Origin: Forficula auricularia
Taxonomy: Eukaryota > Arthropoda > Insecta > Dermaptera > Forficulidae
Direction of reading: 5' to 3'
DNA: 64,000 nucleotides
NCBI GenBank assembly: GCA_024734495.1
Contig: JALMQS010000681.1
Coordinates: forward strand, 8,941,576 to 9,005,575
Shown here: positions 40,401 to 52,400 of the stretch, piece after piece
Position numbering within the stretch: the first letter of the stretch is position 1
Layout: each line of letters begins with the position of its first letter
Made by a program: the position numbers and the translations under genes
The notes under the pieces: generated by a model
Database searches by the model: none
Told to the model about the DNA's origin: nothing
Seen by the model: the letters and a program-made list of their open reading frames with translations, nothing else

Positions 40401-43400
40401 TTGAAATGCTTGCATTAAATACATAATTCAGTCCCAACTATGTAATAATAGGATGTGGTTCGAAAAGAAAATCAAAAGAAAAATTTCACTATCACATGTA
40501 TGGATGGGGGGTCTGACTGAACCCCTTGAACCTCCCCCTACCTACGTCCTTGGGTTCGAGATATCTGTAAAGATTTTCTTAAGTAAAATTAGGCTCATTT
40601 TTTTATAAATTTAATTCCTCTTTAAAACGTTGATGAAGCAAAGATGGCTGTTCAAAAATTTATAAATTAAGAGAGGAATCAAGGCAGTAAAGGAAGCCTA
40701 TGAGGCGACTGTGGGTCAGTTGTTAGAGTGTCGGGCCGCTGTCCTGAAGTATGCTAGTTCGAGACTGAGTCTCTGCAGATATTTGCTGTCGCCTCCTTTT
40801 GGAAATCAATGGCAAACTACCAAGAGTATAATTGTCTAGTCAACCTCTCCAAACTACCCGTTCGGAACCGGCGTTAAAAAGTAGGTCCCGTATACCTGTG
40901 TAAAACAGCTAAACACACTCAGCACAGGTATATGCGTCAGGGAGACCTGATATGGGACTTAAAGAAAGAAGAAAGAAAGCCTATGTCGAATAAAAACTCC
41001 CAGTTGTAGAAAAAAGTTTCGAATTTAATTATATAATACCAACCTCTTTAAAATATCGCTGTGAGAGGGTCCTAAAGTGGCCACTTTTAGGTGATTATTG
41101 TGTATGTCATTGTTCAGAAGTGGCTCTCCTTAAAATTATGAAAAAAATACTTCATTCTTTTATCAACTACAATACAATTAAGAACGATTTGATATTTCAA
41201 TTATTTTAGAATAAATAAAGCACGGAGTCCACAATATATTCTCTCTCACTTGGTAGGCTTATTTTTTTTCTTGTGATTGCATTTTGTTGAAATGATTGGT
41301 TTTGTTTTCAGATTGCAGAGAGAACGAGCAATGGCAGCAGAAAGCGGGAGGCTCTCGGGCCGCTCAGCGGATGTCCCCCAAAACTCGCCCTCTCTCGTGG
41401 GGGTCAGTATTCAGCAGGATCTGGAGCCCTCAGCTTGCAGTCGAGATCATCCACCTAGGACTTCATAACCCTCAAGGTACATCACACTAATACTATGGTG
41501 TGTCAAAAAGAAGAAGTTAGTCAATAAATTATTAAAAAGATGTGAATATTATCTACTGGATGTCTTAATGAGGGGTCTCTGGGCAAGTTGAAAGTTAAAG
41601 GCGGGTTCACACGGAGTCGTGAGCCGGGCGAATGTCAGTGAAAATGAATTGATTTGCGCATGCATTACGACTTGCTTATTCAACACAGTAATCCACGACA
41701 TTTACCAGTTCACACGAAACAAGTGCCCAGTTTGGTCGTTAATTTTTCGCCCGTTTTTCAATCATGGCAGAACGTGAAACTGTGAAAGTTGTTTGCGAAC
41801 GGTCTAGCTCAAAAACCAATTAAGGATCAAAACAAAATTGTACCTATATATTATATATATTTTTTTTATTTTATATTGATATTAACAGTTGATTAGATAT
41901 TGGACTTGGACCAAATTTTGCACAGTTAGCCTTAAGACCTTATATGAATATAAAAATCAGCTTCCTAATATGACCAAAGGGCGGGAGGGAGGAAGGGACC
42001 AGGTATAAAATAAACTCATGAGATGCTACATCACATTTTATTTATGTATTTATTACTTTACCATACAGGGTATGGTCAAATAAGAAAAAAGTGTTTTGTT
42101 TTTTTTGCTTCTTTTTTTCGAAATATCTCAAAAACGGCTGAAACTTTTTTGATTAAAAAAATTGAGCGCAACCATGGCATTTCGATCTACAAAAAAGCCC
42201 TAATAAGTGAACATCCAAAAAATTATATTTTTCGAGATAATAATTGTTTTGTCAAAATGTATGTTTGTCTGTCTGTTAGTACGTTACCAAATTTTTGTGG
42301 ACGAGCTAGCCCTAAAACTAGTGTGAATATCAAAACCAAATTTCACACGCAGTTTTGGTGTATTGAGATTAAGAGCTGATTAGATTTTGGTGCATATCGA
42401 CCCAAAATTAAGGGGCAGGTGGGGGTTAAAATTTAAAATTATAATATTTTCAAACTAAAAAAAAAAAAAAACAAGAAAAATGAAATATACTGTAAAATGA
42501 ACCTACAATAAGGAAATATTTTTTCTTCTTACGCCAAAATTAGGAGGGGGGGGGGGTCAAAAAATAAAAATTTAGGCCATTTGAGCAAACTCAACCAAAT
42601 TTTTCTACATAATCACTGGGCCCTTAGAACAGTAAAAATGCAAAAACAAACCGCCCAAAATGGGGGTGGGGGTCAAAAAATGAAAATCTAGGCCCTTGTA
42701 CCAAACTCAACCAGAAGTGTATGGTAAAGTCAAGTGGATGGCCACATCAGAACGTGTCAATTTATTTTTAATAAATTCTATTGGGCGGATACACTTTTTG
42801 CCCCGGTTAAGAAGAGATCTGCTAAAGGGACAAGTCCCTAATACTTACATGAACTTTTACTCCTCTCACATTCATAATTAACTAAATTAATACTGGTTTT
42901 AAACTTCCCCATGGATATCTAAATCAACTTGAATTTTGTTTCAATTAAATTTATTTCAAATCCCCTCTCTTATATTTAATAAAATAATTTATATTCATTT
43001 ACGAAATAACAATTTTGGCCTCTGATAAAAATAATGACTCTTTTTTTTATTATAGATCACATTTATAGTAAATTTCATTTTTCATGTTTTTTTTTAGCTT
43101 GTATATTTTATAATTTTAATTTTTAAACCCCCCGCCCCCTTAATTTTTGGTTCGATTTCAACAAAAATTTAATCAGATCTTAATCTCAATATAAAGAATC
43201 TACATGTGGAATTTTGTTTTGATATCAGTGCTAGTTTTTGAGCAAGACCGCGTATACAAAATTTGGTAACGTACTATTTTGGCAAAACAATTAGTATCTC
43301 GAACAATATGATTTTTTGGTATTCAGTCATTAGGGATTTTTGTAGACCAAAATGGCATGGTTTCACTCAATTTTTTGAGATATTTTGAAAAAAACGAAGA

Positions 43401-46400
43401 AAACCCCCACTTTTTTTACTTTACCATACAGGGTATGGTCAAGTATTGTAATTGTGCATGAAAAAAGTGGGTTTTTTTTCATCTTTTTTTCGAAATATCT
43501 CAAAAACGGCTGAAACTATTTTGATTAAAAAAATTGAGCTAAACCATGGCATTTCTCTCTACAAAAAAGCTCTAATAAGTGAACATCGAAAAAATTATAT
43601 TTTTCGAGATAATAATTGTTTTGCCAAAATATCTGTTAGTCTGTCTGTTAGTTAGTCTCTGTGTTTGTCTGTTAGTCTGTGCGTTACCAAATTTTCGTGG
43701 ACGAGCTAGCTCAAAAATTAGTGTGAATATCGAAACCAAATTTCACACGTAGTTTTGGTCCATTGAGATTAAGATCTGATTAGATTTTGGGGCATTTCGA
43801 CCCAAAATTAAGGAGGCTGGAGGGGGTTTAAAAATTAAAAATCTAGGCTATTTTGAGAAAACTCAACCAAATTTTGTATACATAATCAGTGGACCCCCAG
43901 AAGTCTAAAAATGCAAAAAATAACCGCCCAAAATGGGGGGGGGGTCAAAAAATGAAAATCTTGGCCATTTACCAAACTCAACCAAATTTTGTATACATAA
44001 TTAGTGGGCCCCCAGAAGTCTGAAAATTCAAAAACTATCAGCCCAAAATGGGGGGGGGGTGGGGTGAAAAAATGAAAATCTTGGCCATTTACCAAACTCA
44101 ACCAAATTTTGTATACATAATCAGTGGACCACCAGGAGTCTAAAACCCCCCTACATGATTATAAATAATTTTAGAGGCCAGGTTTTATGATAAAGTCAAG
44201 TGGCTGGCCACATCAGAACACGTCAGCTTATTCATGTATGATTATAATACTTGACCATGTCCCGTATATAGTAAAGTAAAAGTAGTTTATGTAGACTGGG
44301 AAATTTTGAAGTGAAAACACTAATATATGCACATTTATGTTGTTTTTTTTTTGTTTTTTTTTCTACCCCTTGGCCTCGGGAACTTGATGCCCATTTAGCC
44401 AGTCGTCACACATTTATGGTTATATTTAATTAAAAATTATTTGTATTTTCAGAAATTTGACCCCAACTGGTGTGGATTTCAAATCAGAGACCAAATCAAG
44501 AAGTCACCTCTTCGGTCTCAGGCAAGCCAGCTCTGACTGTTCCACTTCTCAATTGGGTTCAAAGTAAACCATTTTCAAAGAATTCAACTTACAAATAAAC
44601 AATTTTAAATAATTGATAGTGCGAACCAAGACGTAATGAAAATATTCTTATCAAATATTTTACAAATATAATATTTTTTTTTTGTTTGTTAAAATGTCTT
44701 ATTTCTTATTTGTTAATATTTCTAGTAAAGTTTGCAAGGGATGAGCATTACGAAAGAAGTATCAAATGTTTCTTTTGTTGCCAGACTTTTTCATCTCCTT
44801 CTGAACGGAGGCAGGACCTCTTTTTAACCCTCTAAATAAATTTTAAAATAAATAAAATAATTAGCAATTATATAGATGTTAATTTTGATGTCGAATTTAT
44901 ATAAATCGTTATATGTTTTAACAAAAAAAAAAAAAAAAAAAAGAAAAAAAACTATCTGGAAATATCTAATCGCTAACTATAACATAAATGTTAGTTGATG
45001 CTATTATAAATGATCATTCTATTTGGAATAGTGTTGGTGTTTCAATGTCAGACAAAGAAAATTTTTTATTCGAGAATACTATAAATAAATTTGTTAAGTG
45101 AAAATATGGCTGTGTATATTTCATTTTATTTATTTGTGTTTTTTAAAAATAAGGAAATTTATTTAGATAGAATTGAAATTTTAAGTGTCTTTATTAAAAA
45201 TAAAATTAATTTTATATATACCTAATCGATAGTAATATTATTTTTTAAAAGCTAATTTTTTCTAAAAACTACACTAATATTCACTATAGGTAGATTGTGA
45301 TTAAGGTAGTTCTTTCACAAATGCAAAAATTCAAGAAGTCTTCGAAACTTGGAATATAAGTCATTAAAATCATAATAAACACACTGTTAAAATTTACCTC
45401 GTAATTTTGATAAAAAATAAAAAAAAAACATATTTGGGCGATTATTTTTAATGGAGGGGATATAAGATCCATGGCTTGGAAACGATCCATTCATAAAGAG
45501 GATATAGTAGTGTGAAAAGTACAGTCACTTTAAAAATACATAACCTAAAATTTTAGCACCGTTCATATCTATAGAACGAGGCTAAAACTTTTTGTGTGGA
45601 TTGTCGCGAAAGAACTACCTTAAATTCAAAAAAGAAAAACTAATTACTTCTTCTTGACTACTAATATCTTAAGGAACTACTTTTTCGTTAAATTAATTAT
45701 TTCGTTTTCAAAACAAAAAGATAATTTTAATTTTGAAAATAAATTTTTCTTTCTTGAAATATATTACATTAGGAAATCGATTTTTTGATAAATCATTTAG
45801 CAAATTGATCTAAATAAATTTGTAAAATTTTTATTGATGCAATTTATTTTGATATGAAATTATATTTGAAAAGATTTTTATGCTTCTAATTGTATATTCT
45901 TGACTCATTTAATAAATTGATGATGTTGAAATTGGCATGACATTAGATCTCACTACTTTTTTTGGCAAACGGATTTTATTAATCTAACTTGGCCTTTTTT
46001 TACATAAGTGTTTTTGTTGAGATTGTATTTAAATGACATATAGCCAATTTTAAAGATATTTATTGAAAAAACAGGTAGTAATTCTTTATTGTGATATTTG
46101 TTATTTATCAATAAATATTTTTCAAATTGACTATTTGTCTTTAAGAACAATAAAGGAGTGTGTCTTCTGCTCAAAAAATAATTTTTTTAATTTATTTATA
46201 AAGAGACTATAGTTTCGAGGGGCAAAGCCCCCTCTTCATCGTCTATTACAATTGATTCACAGGAATTGAATCAATCAATAGACTGAAGAAGAGGGCAAAG
46301 CCCTCGAACCTAAAGTCGTTTTAAATAAATTAAAAAAAATTATTTTCCAGCAGAAGACACTCTTTTATTGTCTCCTTTAATTTATAAAAATTCTGCTACC

Positions 46401-49400
46401 CTCGGCAAAAAGAAACTTTCAATTGACTATTTGTCATTTAAATTAAATTTATTTAAACCAATTTATCCACAAAAATCAAAGCTTCAAGATTTTGTATAAT
46501 ATGTTTAATGAGTCAAAAATCTTCAGACAGTAATTTACTTATTTATTTATTTATTATATATAACTCGATAATATGATTAGGTTAGTCTTGAGCATCTCTC
46601 AGGTATGAATTAATACTAAACATCTCTATAAGACGTATTTTAATTCATAAGAATCTTAAGGTATAATAATAGAAATAATTATAAAATATTTCAAAGTTTT
46701 ATTAAAAATCTATTTCTCATTATTCTCGAATAAAAAATATTTTTTATTATTATTATATGGTACATGTTCAATGTGAAATTCTTATTTAGTATAAGTATAT
46801 AAATCCTAATCGGATAAACTGAATATCTAAATAGAAAGAAAACGAATTTCTTCGTCCCCTAAAAAGACAATTGTACTATATTTAAAACACGATTTCTATA
46901 AAGTTCGACCTTTTCTATTGAATTTTTCTTATTAATTCGAAAATTCTCTATTATGTTTCTTTCGAATTTATTTTCATTACTACGCATTACATAGAAACCG
47001 GTGTTTCTTTGTATAGTAATGGAAATTTCAACTCTTATTGCAATTCCTGTTTCATTTTAATTATTAAAACCTCAAATGCTAAAAAATACAATTTTAAAAA
47101 AAGTGAGACACATCATGCTGTGATTGTAGGATGCAGATTTTTTTATTTTAGAATTATTATATTATAAAATAATATATAGATAGATATCTATATATTTAAA
47201 ATGGTTATCAACTAATTATTGATTGATTGGGGATTATTAATTAATAACTATTTGCCAACCTCTACTATTAAAGATAAAATATTTTTTAAAAAAGAATACT
47301 TCTTACAATTCTTAGGGTATTTTCTAGTGAGGACGAATTTAACCTAGTTATTTGATTTGACTATACATAATACATAGATTTGGCATTTTTTTCTTAATAT
47401 TTAAATTCTTTTATTGCTGACGATTTAAAATTTTCTTTTTACTAATTCAATATCCTAAACATTTTTATAATTAGAATACTACCTATATGAGTAAGAAACA
47501 TAGTAAATAATAATATATAATAGGCATATTTATTATATATCTATATATACCTACCTTTATATAGAAACATATAGATATTAGGGTGGCCCTTATTTTGGAT
47601 ATTTTCGAATTTTTACGCTCGCAGGGGCTCATATGGTTTGAAATAAATAAAAAAAATATCCCCCAAGTTTCAACCCCCTATCTCAATTTTAACCTGTGCC
47701 TAAAAGCGATAGTTTCCCATCTAAATAACATGGGATTTTTGGCATTGAACGATCAATTTTTTATTCGGGGCAAAGAAATGGTTTAAAAAATTTGAAACTC
47801 TGTAGACTTTATCCTTATAATAGTAGCTACCCTTCAGAATTTTTACAGATTTGTAGCTATTATAATTTTGGAGTCTATAACTTACTAACACTAAGATATG
47901 GCAGTATTTTATTTAGCTGTAACTCCAAAATTATAGTAACTAAAAATCTGAAAAAACTAAAGGATGGCTACTATTATAAGGATAAAGTCTACAGAGTTAT
48001 AATATTACTTTGGCCGGAATAAAAAATTGATCGTTCAATGCCAAAAACCCCATGTTATTTAGATGGGAAACTTGCATCGCTCTGAGGCACAGGTTAAAAT
48101 TGAGATGGAGACTTGAAACTTGGAAGATATTTTTTTTATTTATTTCGAACCATATGAGCCTCTGCGAGCTTAAAAATTCGAAAATACCCAAAATAAGGGT
48201 CACCCTAATAGATATATATAGGGAAAGAGACAAAAAACAAAAGTTTTGTTTGCAATGGCTAATTTTATCAAAATAAACTTACTTTTTTATTTATTTTTTT
48301 TCTTCAAAAAATTGAAATTAAAAAATTCGATTCTTTTAATAGCGATTATTGACGTCACTAATAAAATAGAGGAAGAGGAGTTCTGCAAGTCTTTCGTATC
48401 AGAATATAGTAGGTATAGGAATAACAAAAAAAAAATACAAATTGAAAAATGTCCATTGAATGTGATATGAAAGTTGCTGTGGATTTTTTTTTTTATTTTA
48501 TTTGTAACCACAAATAAAAATCCACGGTGAATAGTATAATAATAAACCTAATTAACCTTCGTCATTTAGTGAAATAGATAAAAATGACGTCACGCTAAGG
48601 TAGTAAAAGTATATATTATCGCTCAAAATTAAAAATAGTAAAGTAATAAAAAAAAAATCAATACATTAAAAAATATATAATATACATCTATATATTTTTT
48701 GATAAGAAAATTGAAAATTTAACAAGACTGTTATTAACACTTGTAAATTATTAGCCAATGCAAACAAATATAATAAATAACTACATTCGTCAGCTAACAT
48801 TTAGATTCTTTAAATTATAAAAAAATTCAACAAAACATAAAAAAAAAGATTTTTTAAAAAATTATTAATACAAAAAAACAAAACTCCAAAATCACATGTA
48901 TCTTTCATTCATTATGCTATTTTCAAATTCTAGTTAAATTTAGATCCAACTATGATAATTATAACAACCATTTTTACATTTTGCCCTCAAATATTCAGAA
49001 TAGACAAAAAGTATTTCACTTATCTATATTTACATAAAATATCAAAGCTTTAAAAAATTATTCCTTAGTCATTGAAGGAATCCTAACATAATATATATAC
49101 ATATATAAATACTATAGATAGATCAAATTGCGACATTATTTAAGCTTGGTAAATATATTTGATTAGATCATCCATTTTTACAATGGCTAAGGAATTAATG
49201 CATCCTAATGTCTTCAAAATAAAGTTCATTCTTTCTATAAACCATATAAATAAATTATTACCTATGTATATATAGCTCATCAGTTTTCAATTCATTAAAA
49301 AATAAATACAATCAATTTTAAATATATTTAATAAAAATAGACGCATACGTTTAACAACGATAAATAAATATAGTCTTATAACAAAAAAGATATTCATATA

Positions 49401-52400
49401 TGTATATTCGTGTATTTAGACATATACGTATGCATATATTTCAATAAATATAAATATTATAAAAAAGAGGATTTACATATTTTCAAAATATTGAATAGTC
49501 ATTTTTAAACGAATATAATGTTAAATAATATATTATTAATTAATTAATTAATAATATATAAATGATATCTTAATTGTTTTCTAGGCTTCTAAACAGAACT
49601 TTTTAAAATTGCCTCACCACTGCCAAAAAATATGTTTAAAGCCCTTTAAGTTACCATTTACTTCACTTCTGGCCTTCTATAGACACTAACTCTTAATGAT
49701 TAATCCTTTGTAGATCGATTCTAATTATAAATTCATAAATATCGAATGCATAAATGATAAAATTTTGGATATTCGCATAAATAGAAACATTTTTCGTTTT
49801 CCTATCGTTTTTGAAAATTAGACTTTTATCAAATTAGTAATGAAGCTGTTGAAGCTTTTATTTTTGTTATTAATTTGATTAAAGTTTGGATTTTTATTTA
49901 AATCACACATAATTATTAAACACGAACAAATAATACAATATAACTATGACGTTTCGATCGACTTATTCTGCGATCGTTCTCAAGTATGAGCGCCCATTCC
50001 GATTATAAGTTAACTGAGCCAATCACGTGTCGGTCAGGCTTATATAGACTGAATATACAGTCCAGTCAAAAAACCAACACACTGACGACCTCAGCGCCCC
50101 CCTGTCGGACTGAGCATTACATGTTTTTAAAAACCATAAAGCGAAAAATATGGACAAATTAAATGATAATAATAATAAAAATAATAAACAACAATCAATC
50201 CACATATCAAGAATATTATAGTTTACATAGTTGGATTGGATACCTTGTATTATAAAATCCAACTATGTAAACTATAATATTCTTGATTCTTGGATACCTT
50301 GTATTATAAAATCCAACTATGTAAACTATAATATTCTTGATATGTGGATTGATTGTTGTTTATTATTGTTATTAATATTATCATTTCATTTGTCAATATT
50401 TTTCACTTTATGGTTTTTAAAAACATGTAATGCTCAGTCCGACAGGGGGTGCTGAGGTCGTCAGTGTGTTGGTTTTTTGACTGGACTGTATATGGAGTCT
50501 ATATAGGCTTGACCGACACGTGATTTGGTCAGTTATATAGGTTATATAATCGGAACGGGTGCTCATACTTGAGAACGATCGCAGAATGGGTCGATCGTAA
50601 CGTCGTAGTTGTATTGTATTATTTGTTCGTGTTTAATAAATAATTATAATTAATTGAGTGTGATTTAAATAAAAATTCAAACTTTAACTTTTATCAAATG
50701 TTTATTTTGAGCGATTTTTGCGCATGAATTTCAATCAAGAATGAAAAATGTTTCCACATTGTTACTGGATCCAAAAACGTAGTTCCTTTCGGCAATCGAT
50801 ATATCCATGAGAAATATCTAATTTCACTTTGGGAATTGTTTGACCAATTCCATAATGGATCACGATCCTGGGGCTAATTGCGACATGTGTGTTCACTTGC
50901 TGGTTTCCCATCAACTTTTTCAAAGGGATGCGAAATCATTTACGGTTGCATTCCTTTCAGTCCAATGGACTCAAATGGAAAGAACTCCTTCTTTAACTCC
51001 TTCTCTCTCTCTCTAATATATTCCTAGACAATTTCATAAGAATTTTTCCCATATTTTAAAAGCCTTTAGATCATCAATTCGGCTTTCTTTAAGCCATTGA
51101 TTATTTTGAAGATAATAGAAATGAAATAATTTTAGAAAGCTATTTAATGATCTTTTAATACTTTTTAATAATTCACAAAACTCTATATAAAAATATAAAT
51201 TTTAAAAAATATATTAACCAAATGTTAAAAAAATAAATAACTGCTCACAATGAAAAGTTAACATTTCAAAAAAACAAAGAGATTAGAATATTTTAATTAA
51301 ATACTAGTAATATCTCTACTTTGCCAAAAAATATAAAAATAAATCTATTTGAAAATCCATTAAATTATTTCATGTCTTTTTTTATTCTGTCAGAAAAATA
51401 TATTGGGTGAGTTCTTTATCTTGAGACAGTCTTGTAACTCAAAAACAGTGCATTATATGAAAAAAAGTTTATTTGTAACAAGGGGGAAACTAAACTACGC
51501 TATTGTTTGTCGACCTAGAACAAGCATGGGTATTTTAAGGTCAAGTTCTGTTTTTTGGATGGAAACCTATATTTTTATTTACATTTCCTAAATCTACAAA
51601 CAAAAACTGAACAACTTTCATAAGTACTATTTTTTATACGATATCATATAAACAAAATATATGAATCAATTAAATCTCAAAAAAATCAAATATTTAATTG
51701 AAAAGTCACTCAATGAAAATAAGTATTTATAATGATCTTAAATCTTCATTATACACAGATTTAAGAGATTATTTTCTTTTTAATAGATCTACTTAAAATT
51801 CTTGATCTTAAAAAAGTTTATTTCTCGTATCAATTCAATAGATAGTTATATAGTATTATTATAATAATAATGGATCATTTTTTTGTTGAAGAAAGATGTT
51901 TCATCCAAAAGACGATACACTCTAAAATGCCACAGAGCAGTGTCGCAAAATTATTAATTATTATTAAATTATTTATTTAATAATTAAATATTTGATCATT
52001 ATTATTTGATAATCAAGTTGAATAATTGTTAAGAATAATTATTATTTGGACTTTTTTGTGATATAAGTGATTTAAAATTTTGTTTATTTGATGTCGTATA
52101 AAAAAATAGTTCTTATGAAATTTGTTCAGTTTATTTTGTAGATTTAGGCAGTGTAATGAAAAAGAAAGAAAAAAAAATATATTGAGGCGACTGTGGGTCA
52201 GTGTTTGGGGTGTCGGGCCGCTGGCCTGAAATACGCTGTTTCGAGACCGAATCTCGAATATTTGCGGTCGCCTCTTCTTGGAAAGCACTGGCAACCTACT
52301 AAGAGTATAATTGCCTAGTAACCTCTCCAAACTAGCCGTTCGGAACCGGTGTTAAAAAGTAGGTCCCGTATATCTGTGTAAAAACAGCTAAACACACTCA

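Noticed and set aside
42023..42379. + strand frame of 118 codons
   Set aside because: It lies in the arm of a foldback that has several copies. The translation is low complexity and broken in the other copy.
50231..50455. Repeated frame MDWIPCIIKSNYVNYNILD
   Set aside because: It is created by the 50-bp tandem duplication at the centre of a foldback.
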